DNA of 64,000 bases from Carex sylvatica (taxonomy: Eukaryota; Streptophyta; Magnoliopsida; Poales; Cyperaceae). Below, in pieces: positions 1 to 11,700 of the stretch. The translations under genes were made by a program, and so were the position numbers. The notes under the pieces are model-generated. The model was given only the letters and a program-made list of their open reading frames with translations. It had not been told where the DNA came from and ran no database searches. The stretch covers positions 434,001 to 498,000 of the forward strand of contig CAXKVR010000028.1 of assembly GCA_964058845.1 (NCBI GenBank), in the 5' to 3' direction. Each line of letters starts with the position of its first letter. Within the stretch, counting starts at the first letter, position 1.

Positions 1-480
1 ATCGATTTGACTCATAGGATTGAGTCAAAGCATGTACATTGACAAAGTGTTGAATCGGTTCAACATGCAGGATTCCAGAAGGGGATTCCTGCCAATGAGT
101 CATGGTGTACAGCTTAGCAAGACTCAGTGTCTTTCGATAACTGATGAGCAAAAGAGCAATGAGTAGAGTACCATACGCTTTGGCTATGGACTCTATCAAG
201 TACGCCATGTTGTGCACTCGCCCTAATAACTTGTACACTTTGAGTGTGACGAGTAGATATCAGGCTAATCCATGCTTGGAACATAGGAATACTTCCAAGA
301 GAGTTTTTGGATCAAGAAGTTCCTTAGCGAACTAGGAGTGGTTCCAAGTGTTCAAGGCTCTGTGGACCTCTATTGAGACAACAATAGAGCTATAGCTCAG
401 GCCAAGGAACCGAGAACGTACTCAAGATCCAAACATGTTCTATGACATTATCACCTAAAACGAGAGATCGTAAACATAAT
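1..480 (+). pseudogene. Ty1/copia reverse transcriptase/RNase H fragment, degenerate
   Basis: This is the end of a copia polyprotein whose upstream part lies outside the window. One frame reads DKVLNRFNMQDSRRGFLPMS and a shifted frame continues with VPYALAMDSIKYAMLCTRPN and SRYQANP. These match the stretch joining the reverse transcriptase to RNase H in Angela/BARE-like copia elements (family assignment from memory, tentative). The last recognisable piece, near 400-475, reads AKEPRTYSRSKHVL, a stop, then HYHLKREIV, the usual end of RNase H. At least one frameshift and several stops make it non-functional. It belongs to the same element as the LTR that starts at 751; 480-750 is the AT-rich stretch between pol and the polypurine tract. 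Confidence 0.85.
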
Positions 481-750
481 AAGATGATTATAATTAATTA
501 TAAAAGATATAATTAATATAAAGGTAAAGTAAAGATTTGTAAAAAATTGACACAATCAGCAACACAGCTGATCCACTCACGAGAGCCTCTTACTCAAGCC
601 ATGTACCAGATACATACTGCTTCTATGTGCTTAAAACACATAGGAGATTGGCTATGAGGTTTTCTTAAAGATCTGCGAGATCTTTTTAGAATATTAGAGA
701 TTCGTATAAGTAGGACCTACAATGATTGACTCCTAGCTTAAGTGGGAGAT

Positions 751-2794
751 TGTTAGTTTGTAATAATCTAGAAGTCAATAATACGATAAATTATCATAAA
801 GCTTTGTTCATGAATTGAGTGATTAAATAAACTGTCATTTTGTTGCCTTGAATATTATTACATTTATGAATCATTCCTTTATCTGACTAGAGTCAATAAC
901 TGAAATTGTGAAACTTCATAATATAGATGTTATATATTCTTAAAAGTCACTAACCGAGGTAATTAGCAGGAACACTAATTAACCGTTACAAGGTTAGTAT
1001 GTGGATTAAAAGATGGTCAAGTTTTACAGACCACTGACAAGAGATATCATTTTAATCACATAGATACATGTTCTAGGAACATGGTATTTGACAGACCCCG
1101 AATGAAACATTAAATAGAATTGTGTATGTGTCATTAATGTTTTCATTCAGTGTTAAGTTCTAAAGTATGAGGTATTCATCTTTCCTACTAAGAGATGTGT
1201 ATGTGTGATTGTTATCTAACGCTGTCGGTAAAACGCAGTTATAACGGTAGCTTTTCGGTACACATAGCTTAGCTGAGGTAGTGATGGTTTACCAAAAGTA
1301 CTATTGTCCCTCGTATCTCTATACGAGCTATAGCATCACTGGGCCCCTTGATAGAGTAAGATTATCTGCTAGCGGTATAATTACAAGAGTAATTATATTT
1401 GATAATCTGCTCAAGATCAAGAAAAGATTAAGTTTGCAAGGATGACACACACCTACCTTGAAACTGATCTGATAGCTATGAGACGAAAGAACTGACACGA
1501 GTAAAATAGTTTACTGGATCGTGATATTGTACAGTACAGCATCATCTGTGTAATTGGATGGTCATGATGCGTTATGCCAGATGCCTCTCATGATTATAGA
1601 AGTTAAAACAGTTTTAATTCTATTTACCAACATAACACAGATCCTATTGGGTCACACCATATAGGAGCTAATCGGAGAATCTTACTGATTAATTATAAAT
1701 TGATTATAATTAATATTAAGATGGTTATAATTAATTATACGTGTTATAATTAAATTATAAATGTCATATAAGATGACAAGCAAAAACAACGGTTAATTTA
1801 TAAACGTGCACGACACGTTGTATAAAAATTACCGAAACAACAACCGCAAGAAATATAACTGTTCAGAACAATTATATATATGACATATGGATATTTTGTC
1901 TTTTAAATTCATCATTATCCATACATGTCATCAATATTATCCACAAGGGCAAAATGGTCATTTCACACCAAGTGGCAAAATCTGAATTGGTTTCTTCCAA
2001 TGGCATTTGTTGTAAATAGGCCAAACTTGGAGGGTATTTTGGTCATTTGGAAACCGACCCTATACCCTATAAATAGGGGTGGAGGGGTAGAGAGAAAATC
2101 ACTAATTTCTGAGATATCGAATCTGTCTGATCAGTTCGGTAATCTATTTTCTCTCTTTCTCGGTTTCTCTCCCAAATAGTGTTTCGGTTGGGAAAAGAAA
2201 GTTATACGTAGTTGACGTATAATCTTGCGGGTTGTTGAGAAGTATATTTACGGGATCGGTGAATAGTGTTTTCTCGAATTTCGCGGTATTTCAGTTTTTG
2301 CTCATTAGTGAATCTGAATAACTGCAAATTCGTCAATAGTGTTATTTCGTCCTTTTCTCGGTGAATAGTGTTTTTGAAGAAAACCGCGGTTTACGGTATT
2401 TCTGGCAATAAGAAATAAACCGCTCTCTGGTTAGTCCTGGTGGATAACCGATAGAGGTATCACACGTGTGATACTCCGAGACGAGTCATTCCCTGGTGTA
2501 GCTCTTCTCGCTCGGTCTGCTTTCCAATCAGAATTTGGAAACAAGGTATATACAAGTTATATTAATCTATTTAACTGGTAAGTAGATTAATGTTTTAGAA
2601 ATCAATTATGGAGTAGATCTGTAAAAGGATTAAATAGGGTTCTGATGTCAAAGGAATACGGAAGGTGGACCCCTTGGAATGTTTCCTGACATACCCCGTT
2701 TAATCCTTGGATTAAGATTAGAAGTAAAATTTTTGTTTTACGTTCTTTCCGCACTTAATCAAATCAATGGGTTTGAACTGTCAAAACCCCAACA
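751..2794 (+). mobile_element. 3' LTR of a copia element nested in a second copia element
   Basis: The LTR starts with TGTTAG right after a purine-rich tract (AGTGGGAGAT, 741-750) and ends with CCCCAACA at 2794, about 2.04 kb. A TATA box lies at 2068-2075, followed by a G/A-rich leader. Directly after 2794 the DNA switches to an in-frame integrase sequence of another copia element, so this LTR marks the right edge of a nested insertion. The bases AATTC (2795-2799) would be the right copy of a 5-bp target duplication; the left copy lies outside the window. The long LTR agrees with the Angela/BARE-like coding fragment before it. Confidence 0.8.
2068..2075 (+). promoter_or_regulatory. TATA box of the copia LTR
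   Basis: TATAAATA sits about 1.3 kb inside the LTR, followed by a GGGGTGGAGGGGTAGAGAG stretch. This is the expected layout of an LTR promoter at the U3/R border. The transcription start itself is inferred. Confidence 0.6.
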
Positions 2795-5509
2795 AATTCT
2801 CCTTTAGAGCTTATTCATTCCGATGTTTGGGGACCCTCACCTATTACTTCATTTAATGGATTTCGGTACTATGTGACATTTGTTGATGATTTTTCCCGAT
2901 TTACTTGGGTGTATTTCATGCATAATAAAAGTGAAGTGCTTCAAATTTTTTCTTCCTTCAAAGTTTTGGTTGAGAATCTTTTAGGTACTCCTATTAAGAT
3001 TTTGCGTACCGATGGAGGCACCGAATTCAAACCGATCCATACTCGCTTCCCATAACTACTCCATCAAACCTCGTGCCCCTATACACCCGAGCAAAATGGA
3101 GTTGTCGAACGCAAGCACCGTCACATTATTGAGCTTTCCCTTGCCTCTATGTCGCATGCCTCGATTCCTAGCAACTATTGGGATGAAATTTTTTCAAGCG
3201 TGGTGTATATCATCAACCGATTACCTTCTCATACCTCTACTATCCCCTTCACAACCTTATTTCATAAAGAGCCCGATTACACATTTTTTCGTGTTTTGGG
3301 TTGCTTATGCTTCCCTTACACACGCCCATACAATAACCACAAACTTCAAAATCGTGCCTTGCCGTGTGTTTTTCTTGGCTATGCTCCTCATCAAAAAGGG
3401 TATCGTTGCTTGCACATCCCAACTAACAAGATTTTCATATCTCGCCACGTTCAATTTATTGAAAATCAATTTCCTTTTACCTCTCTGCCTTCACCTGGTG
3501 CTGCCCCATCTCCTCTCAATTCGGCCACTGATTTTTTATTGGGTCTCATTCCTAATCCTGCTACTGTAGCAACTTCACCAGCTCCCACTTCGGCTCCAAT
3601 TGATTCTCAGTCCATGGCTATTTCTGATGCACACCAAGTCGGCCCATCACTTCCTTGCGTAGCCCAACCCAACACTAACTCTCCTATTTCCCTCACAGCT
3701 CCAGCCGAAGTACCTATTCCTTGCCCTGTTTCCTCCGAACAAGAACCTGTTACACCTGCTATCTCTCTTGCTCCAGTACCTTCTACTCCTTCGGCTATCC
3801 CCACTCACCCCATGGTTACTCGAACCCGAGATAACACTCGCAAAGCTCGTACCTATCCTCACCATGTTGCCTTTTCTGTTTCCATTGAAACCGAACCTCG
3901 TACCTTCTCTCAAGCTAAAACCGACCCTAATTGGCAACATGCTATGCAAACTGAACTCGATGCTCTTCATAAGAACCACACTTGGACACTAGTTCCACCG
4001 CCTTCTTCTCAAAAAGTCATTGGATGTAAATGGATTTACAAAATCAAGCGCAAAGCCGATGGAACTATAGAACGGTATAAAGCTCGTTTGGTTGCTAAAG
4101 GATTTCACCAAGCCGAGGGCATTGATTATTTTGAAACCTTTAGTCCCGTTATACGTCCCACTACTATTCGGCTTATTTTATCTCTTGCCGTCACTTCTAA
4201 TTGGCCGATTCGGCAATTAGACGTCCAAAATGCATTCTTACATGGGGATCTCACCGAGCAAGTATATATGGATCAACCTCCCGGCTTCATTGATTCCCAC
4301 CGACCCGACCACGTTTGCCTTCTTTCCAAAGCTCTCTATGGCCTCAAGCAATCTTCTAGAGCTTGGTTTCAAAAGTTAAAGTTGGTTCTTCAACAATTCA
4401 GTTTTTATGGCTCTCAACATGACCCTTCCCTATTTCTTTCTACCTCATATGGGCATGTCACGATCATTCTTGTTTATGTCGATGACATCATCATCACCGG
4501 CAATAACCTTGCATATATTCACTCGTGCATCTCGCTACTCTCAACCAAATTTGCAATCAAAGACCTAGGCGACTTATCCTTCTTCTTAGGCATCGAGGTG
4601 AACCGATCTTCCAAAGGCATTCATTTATCTCAACCTAAGTACTTGAAAGACTTGCTGGTTCTTACCAATATGAAGCATTCAAAACCGGCCACTACTCCTA
4701 TGGCTTCTAACTTGGTCTTATCCATTCATGACAAACCTCCTTTTGAAGATGTTCATCTATATAGGAGCATCGTTGGCGCACTACAATATGCTACCTTAAC
4801 CCGTCCCGATATTTCTTTCGCCGTGAACAAAGTCTCGCAATTTATGCAGCAACCCGCTACTTCTCATTGGGTTGCCGTCAAGCGCATCCTTCGCTACCTT
4901 CTTGGCACCCTCCACCACGGCTTATATATCTCATCCACCTCTTCTCTTACCCTGCATGCTTATAGCGACGTGGATTGGGCCGGGTCCGTTGACGATCGGC
5001 GCTCAACTACGGGTTTTTGCATTTTTTTGGGTCGCAACCTCATTTCTTGGAGCGCTAAGAAACAACCCACCGTATCCCGATCTAGTACCGAGGCCGAATA
5101 TCGAAGTTTATCTATCACTTGTGCCGAATTACTTTGGTTACGATATCTACTTCATGAATTACACATCCCTACCACCTCTCCCTCTACATTATGGTGTGAC
5201 AATATCGGCGCGACCTTCCTTGCTTCAAATCCTATGTTTCACTCACGAACGAAGCATGTAGAGATTGACTACCATTTTGTTCGCGAGCGCATTACTTCCA
5301 AAGAACTCTCCGTGCAGTTTCTCACTTCTTCTGACCAACTTGCGGATCTCATGACTAAACCCTTACCTTTTCCTCGCTTCACTGCTCTTCGTGACAAGCT
5401 TACCGTGTGCTCACACACTTCGCTTAAGGGGGGGATATTGGAAGATAGAATTAGTTTAGTCAAAGACAGTCAACAGTTTGTTAAAGCTGTTAAAACAGAA
5501 TTAGTTTAA
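2795..5509 (+). pseudogene. Ty1/copia integrase, reverse transcriptase and RNase H, one nonsense codon
   Basis: This is the downstream part of a copia polyprotein; the gag, protease and first part of integrase were separated by the nested element ending at 2794. The frame opens at 2795 with SPLELIHSDVWGPSP (first catalytic Asp), then FVDDFSRFTWVYF, RTDGGTEF (second Asp) and CPYTPEQNGVVERKHRH (catalytic Glu). A single TAA at 3053-3055 interrupts the frame; it resumes unchanged and stays open to 5509. After a Pro/Ser/Thr-rich linker comes the reverse transcriptase (WIYKIKRKADGTIERYKARL, DVQNAFLHGDL, YVDD at 4475-4486) and RNase H (YSDVDWAGSVDDRRSTTG, SSTEAEYRS, HSRTKHVEIDYHFVRE). The long intact stretch suggests a fairly young copy. 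The last codons run into the LTR. Confidence 0.92.
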
Positions 5510-5705
5510 CATTCTGTTAGAAATGTAATTAGGAGACTGTTAGCAATAGGTAGTTAGAGTATTCTGTTACAAGATGATTCTAGTCACTATTGCTATATAT
5601 AGAGCATAAACAGAGTTGTAAAAACATACAAGCAAATGAAATAAAAAGATTCAAAATACAATTCTCTAGTTCTCTACTCTTCTCTGTTTATAAACGTACT
5701 AAACA
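5436..5705 (+). mobile_element. 3' LTR of the second copia element
   Basis: A polypurine tract (AAGGGGGGGA) ends at 5435. The LTR would begin TATTGGAAG (probably a mutated TG start) and end CTAAACA at 5705, about 270 bp. It contains TATATATA at 5594-5601, followed by GAGCATAAAC, the expected promoter layout. Short LTRs of this size fit the type of pol in front. The outer border is an estimate because the 5' LTR is outside the window. Confidence 0.6.
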
Positions 5706-6438
5706 CACAAAAAGATAAAAATATAGAATAGAAGCTTTTTTTTCTTTTTCTTTTCCACAATGCATATTTGTTGAATTGACATAATCCTTTTAGATTAGGG
5801 CTCTCATAATTGTTCCTCCACTCTCATTCTCTCATTATCTCTCAATTTTATTTGTTCAATCTCATCCACATTTCTCATGATAAATAATAAATTTTGCGAA
5901 TTTAAAATCACGAACGTCTTCTACGCAATTTTATCTTTCAAATGAGATCCATGATGACATATTTTTGAGCTCGTCGTCACACAAGTATTTATACCTCGTC
6001 ATTTAAGTATTTATACCTATTATTTTACATATATGACACTGTTGACATTTAAAAGTATTAATATCAAGTATTACAAGTATTTATACTTATGTTGTCAACT
6101 ATTTTTGTTAGAGAAAGATTGACGTAGGGACGATTGGAGAAGGTTGATGCGGAGATGCGAGGTCCACGATTGGAGATAAATACTTACAAGTATAAGTATA
6201 AATACTTGCACGATAAAGTATAAATACTTGTGTGACGATGAGTCCAAAAGTATGGCATCATGAATCTCATTTGAAAGATAAAATTGCGTAGAATACGTTC
6301 GTGGTTTTAGATTCACAAAATTTCTCATAGATCGTGAGAAATGTGGATGCAATTGAAAAAAAAAAAAAACTTCTAAAAACGTGTATGATTCTTCTCCCCA
6401 TATAGTCATATCAAATTAGACATACAAATATTAATATC
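5706..6438. repeat. Foldback (inverted-repeat) element
   Basis: Two arms of about 160 bp, near 5845-6010 and 6205-6360, are reverse complements of each other. Shared pieces include CAAATGAGATCCATGATGAC against a matching CTCATTTGAAAGATAAAATT stretch, and CACACAAGTATTTATAC against GTATAAATACTTGTGTG. The arms enclose a short AT-rich loop. The right arm recurs as a direct copy at 6805-7021, and a related foldback lies at 50298-51155. No gene is seen here. Confidence 0.6.
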
Positions 6439-6673
6439 TTAGGGTGTGCTTGGGTGACATAGGAATAGCGCTAACCCAGGAATAGCTGCTATTCCTGGCG
6501 AGCTATTCTCAACACAACACGTTTGGGTGAAAAAAATGCTATTCTCAACAAAGGAATAGCTTGGGTTAACTGCTATTTCGCCATTCCTATGAAATGTTGG
6601 GTTAGCAGCTATTCCGAATTCAGAAATAGTTGCTATTCCGAGCTATTCCTTGATTCATCCAAACGCACCCTTA
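6439..6673. mobile_element. Harbinger/Tourist-like MITE with TTA target duplication
   Basis: A 229-bp element (6442-6670) has terminal inverted repeats GGGTGTGCTTGGGTGAC and, on the other strand, GGGTGCGTTTGGATGAA. It is flanked by TTA at 6439-6441 and TTA at 6671-6673, the target duplication typical of PIF/Harbinger elements. The inside repeats GGAATAGC-type motifs on both strands. No coding capacity. Confidence 0.7.
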
Positions 6674-6804
6674 GTTTGCAAGTATTAATTTATTATCTTC
6701 CAATTATTTATACCTTTGATTTTTATTAAACTTGGAAGACCACTGTGTTTTGAATAAATTTAATTAAACTAGTTAGTTAAGTTAGTTTATGGAAGTTAAA
6801 CACG

Positions 6805-7021
6805 ATTGAAGATAAATACTTACAAGTATAGGTATAAATACTTGCACGGTGAGATATAAATACTTGTGTGACGATGAACCCGAAAGTATGTCATCATAGA
6901 TCTCATTTGAAAGATAAAATTGCGTAGAATACATTCGTGGTTTTAGATTCGCAAAATTCCTCATAGATCGTAAGAAATGTGAACGGCATTGAAAAAAAAA
7001 ATTACCTCTAAAAACGTGTAT
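6805..7021. repeat. Second copy of the foldback right arm
   Basis: This stretch is a direct, about 90% similar copy of 6171-6390, from GATTGAAGATAAATACTTAC to CTCTAAAAACGTGTATGG. The left arm is missing, so it is a solo arm or a deleted foldback element. Confidence 0.65.
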
Positions 7022-7271
7022 GGAAAAATGATAGGAGATGGAAATGGGGGTTTCATATAATTATTTTTTAGATTAAATGTATGGACAATTTTAATCCCTT
7101 TAAATATCTTCTCAGCTATCATAAAATTATTTATTAATTATTCAATTTTCATAATTTACATGTTCTTTTTTTTTCCTATAATAATACTATTAGTAATACG
7201 TGAGAGAGTACTTTTAAAGAAAATAATTAATAGAAAGTAAAATACATGTATATTAAAATAATTTAGATATT

Positions 7272-8225
7272 GTTGTGTCTAGGGCTGGAAAAAAAATTCG
7301 TAGTTCGTGATTCAATTTGGGTTTGATTCGGGTTTGTTTCGAGTTTAATTCGATTCGAAATGGGTTCGAATTGAAACGAACCAAACCAGGTTCGGTTCGA
7401 GTTTAATTCGATTCGAAATGGGTTCGAATTGAAACGAACCAAACCAGGTTCGGTTCGAAATTAATTCAAACCAAACTCAAACCTAGCCTGGTTCGATCGA
7501 AATGGGTTCGCGAACTTTTATGATTGGAATCTCATAATAATATCGGTCGTTCATTTACCTAATGAAATTAAAATTCAAGATAGAGAGTTATAATTTAACT
7601 TAGCCGACGCTTCATCGCTCTCAAATCTTAATAACCTAGTTATCTCTCTGCCTCTCTCTAACTCACTCTCTCTCTCGCTCTAAAACCTAGCCGACGCTCT
7701 CGGCAACTGGCTGTCTCTCCTCTCTCTAGCCTAGATGGCTGTCTCTCCTCTCTCTTCGGCCGTATCTCCTCCTCCTTCTCTACCTTTCAGATTCTCACTT
7801 CATTAGATGGTCCGATCGAGAGTTTGATCGAGTGAGCACTCGAGATACGATTACTTGTTTTACTGTATATTTCAGTTCTTGTACTTAATCCTCTTTTTAC
7901 GATTATTTGTTGTGATGTATTTTTTCATGAATAATTTTTCAACTTAAAAACACTCATTTATACTGGTAAAAGGAAGCCATGTGAATTTTGTCATGTGAGA
8001 AAAAAATTAATGTATAAACTACCAATATAACTAGGGCTGCTAAAAAATAATTTAGTTCGTAATTCGATTCGGGTTCGATTCGAAAAATGTGTAGTTCGCA
8101 ATTAATTCGGTTCGAAATGGGTTCGATTAGAAACAAATCAAATCAGGTTCGGTTCGAAATTAATTCAAACCAAACTCAATCCTAGAATAAGTTCGATTCG
8201 ATTCGTTGCCACCCCTAGTTGTGTC
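7272..8225. mobile_element. Non-autonomous hAT element with 8-bp target duplication
   Basis: The element at 7280-8217 begins TAGGGCTGGAAA and ends GTTGCCACCCCTA, and is flanked on both sides by GTTGTGTC (7272-7279 and 8218-8225). This is a perfect 8-bp target duplication, the hallmark of hAT transposition. The left end (7280-7510) and right end (8034-8217) are direct copies of each other: both start TAGGGCTG and both contain GTTCGGTTCGAAATTAATTC. Between them, 7600-7880 looks like the 5' part of a gene: CT-rich leader, a GATGGCTGTCTCTCC start context and a higher GC content. No transposase is present. Confidence 0.75.
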
Positions 8226-8704
8226 AATAAAAAAAGTTAGTATTATTAATATCATGACTCGCCCATTCGTATTTTCAAAAGATCAACATCAATATATCTA
8301 AAATGCAATACATGCATTCTACCTCTTTGATTGGGAAATGTAAAATTTATCCAACATAAGTAACAAGGCAGCAATACACATTCTAAAACATTACTTGCCC
8401 GTATTCTTTAACCCACTAAAATCGAAAAAAAAATGATAAAGAAAACCTACATAAAGAATAAGGTCATGAAATCATGGTGCAAAAAAGATCCTCATTTTTT
8501 TCCCCAATGTAAAAGGTAATATTAAAAGGCCGATAGACCATTAAGCCTTTCATCAGCAGCAAACCTAACAGGCTACAAATATTCTAACTGCCTTGATGAC
8601 TCCAGACATAAGGGATCACGTAAAAAAAAATATACAAAGGACGAACGCAGCATTACAGAAATTTTCTGGGCCAGAGAATTATATTTTTTTTCCAAACGGA
8701 TCTA
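8226..8704 (-). other. Downstream flank and likely 3' UTR of the YY1 gene
   Basis: There is no coding sequence here. The strand is inferred from the gene that stops at 8705. A poly(A) signal was not assigned with confidence. Confidence 0.4.
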
Positions 8705-11700
8705 TTAATCTTCGTCTTCGGTCTCTTCATCATCTCCGCTGTCATCGTCATCCTCAGTCTCTTCGCTATCTTCCTCGCTCACCCATTGGTGACCGGATCC
8801 CGATGCATCAAACTGCATGCTGGGCACTTCCTCCTCTTCCTGTCTAATGATCTTCTGTGCCCGTGCATTGTGTGTCACCACCTCCTGCCTCTCCCTCTTA
8901 TTCGTTTTAGAGACATTATTAGCGTACCCAACCTCTTGGGGTGCCCGCAAGGCAGAGGGAGGTGACATGCTCTTGCCGTTGTTATCTTCCGAGTCAGGGT
9001 TCGCATGCTCTTTTCGAAGGTGGAGCTTGAGCTTGTACTCATGTATGTATGCCTTGCCGCAACCTTCATGGTGGCATGCAAAGGGGCGATTTGGGGACAC
9101 TGTTTTGGGACCTGTAGCAGGAGTCTTTGGTGTGGCTGTATTTGAGCGCGGCTTCTCTTTTGGTGTAGATAGCTTTGGAGTTTCTAGGTTGCCATGCTGT
9201 CAACCAATGTAACACATCAATTAATTCCGTAATTTATATATTAATCAATCATATAATGATGAAGTGACCATAATATACTGTTATGTTTTGAGTTTAATAA
9301 TACATTCATGAAACAATGAAACTATATATACACAAGACTTCTCTTTTCTGGACTTATTTTGGTGACCAATTAGAGCCTGAAAAAATGAAAATAAAATTCC
9401 AGACTAAAAAAAACCAAAAAAACAAAAACAAAAATAAAAACCATCTATAAAGCTATACCACCAGATTCAATTATACAAATAATAGAACGCGGGTGAATAC
9501 AAGGAACTTATTACCAAAAGATGCTTTCTTCAGGAAAAAACAAAAAACAAAACAAAAATGAAGAATAAAAATTAAAAAAGTTTATTACCTTTTGATGGTG
9601 CGACCTGATGTGGGAATTTAATTTGTTCTCCTGAGTATACCTTTTACCACAATCTGGGTAGGGGCATACATGGTAATTATCAAGTGAATGCGTCTTCATA
9701 TGGGCCCTCAAGTTGAAATCCAGTGAAAATGCCTGAAATTAAACATTTACAGTGAAATGACCATTAGCTTTTGACAGTAAAAGAAAATAAGCTGCTTATT
9801 CATGGAAGAAAAAAAAAAAATGCGAACTTGCAAATATGAATAGATTGAAGACCTTGTGACAGCCTTCATGAGGGCAAACAAAGTTTCTCTCTCCTGTGTG
9901 GATTAAGAAATGCCTCTTCAATTTTGAGCTATCCAAAAATTTCTGCAAACAGGTACGAGAAAAGAAAAATATAATTACTACTACCAACAATAGACACTAA
10001 TAGACTAATATAAGTATACAGTATGGATAAACTGAAAAAATACAGTCAAAGATATTGGTCCAAAAATTATGGCAACAGTTGCAAACTGGAACCATTTTCT
10101 TTAATAATAGAGGGGTAATACTCCCACCAATTTCCATAAACATATTTTTGTCTGGTACAAAAGTGGTACCATATTACAAAAAGTCTAGTATTATACTAGA
10201 CCAGAACTGCAAACTAAAACCAGTGCTTTTCACACCTCACATAATTTCATTTCTCACCTCCTTTGTTGTTTTCCTAGTGAGATTTCTAAACATTTTGCTT
10301 TCTTTTCAAATTAGTCACCAATCCTACACTTGGGCTAAAGCCCCTTTGGCAACAGATGTACAGCCAAGACCTCCGCACCAGTAAGATAAACTCTATTGAT
10401 TGCATAAAAAGTAAGAATAACAAAATTATATATTTATTGCAAAAGATACCTTGTCACAGCCCTCAAAATGGCACGCATATTGCCTCTCTCCATGTACTTG
10501 CAAGTGTTTCCTGATCTGCGGGGCCTCGAGAAAAGCCTTGTGGCAGCCGTCATAACTACACAAGAAAAGCATTTCTGTAGTTGGCTCTTGCTTAGGCACT
10601 TCTTTCACTTCTTGCTCTTTCGATTTCTCTCTCAAAGCCTTTAACTTGTCCTCTGTAACACCGCAATAAAAGTTTAGTTTGGAGAAAGTATATCAGTAAG
10701 ACAATAACCCTTTGCAAGGCACAAAAACTGCCAAGCAAGAGCCCGTTCGGCAACATGTGGAATAGGGAAAGAATAGAGGAAAAGTGGAATTTGGAATAGG
10801 CTTCTATTTCATACTATTCGGGTCGTGTTCGGTTGATAGTGGAAGAGTGGAACAGCGGAAGAGTCTTGGTAAATGAGCAAATTCCTCTATTCCACAGTCC
10901 ACCCAGTGGAATAGAGGAATAGAGGAGGGACCAAAGTGTAAAAAGCGGGGTTTGACTGCAAAAATTCAATCCCAATTCCACTGTTCCCATTTCCACAATT
11001 CCACTCAATTCTTTGCTTGTTCGGCGGGATTAAAACCTCTATTCCCCTTTTCCACACTTGCCAAACAGGTAAAAAGTATCTGACATCTATCACTGTTTTG
11101 TGCCAGTGAAGGGGTGGAAGGAGGTGGTTTGAGCGTGTTCTCTAAGTCTCTAAGTGTGATGAAGAAAGTGCCTTAACAATTTACAGAAGCAGTCCCTGGA
11201 GTATTGCCCTAATCATAATTAAGATCTCAGTTTGGTCCCTATAGACAAATTTGTGCCAATTTAGATCCTGCCATCATTTCCAGTCTAACAGAAAGAAGGT
11301 ACTGGCAGGAAATGATGCAAAATTGGTCATTAATCAGTTAATATATGCCTCGCCATACATCATTTGTCCGTCTTTTACATGAAATATTATGCTAGCAACC
11401 AAATGATACAAAATTGAATTCTTCAAGGATCAAGAAGACAACTTCAAAACTTCATGACACCAAAAGGAGAATAGGGTATATTTAATGGATCATCTGTGAA
11501 CTTCATTCTATAAAGGGGAGTAATTCTTAAACAATTCATATTATTGTAATAATTCATACACCGCTTTAAGATGTCTACCACAACTCATTACCTAGTACTC
11601 CGTTGATAACGAAGAACAAGACAGTAACTTGAGCATTCAGTATATGGATATATGTGGTTTTGGGGATGAAATAAAAAGTTGCAAATTTGCTGCCATTAAT

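Noticed and set aside
3012..3569. 185-codon open frame overlapping the copia integrase
   Set aside because: It is a shifted-frame shadow of the integrase reading CPYTPEQNGVVERKHRH and has no recognisable domain.
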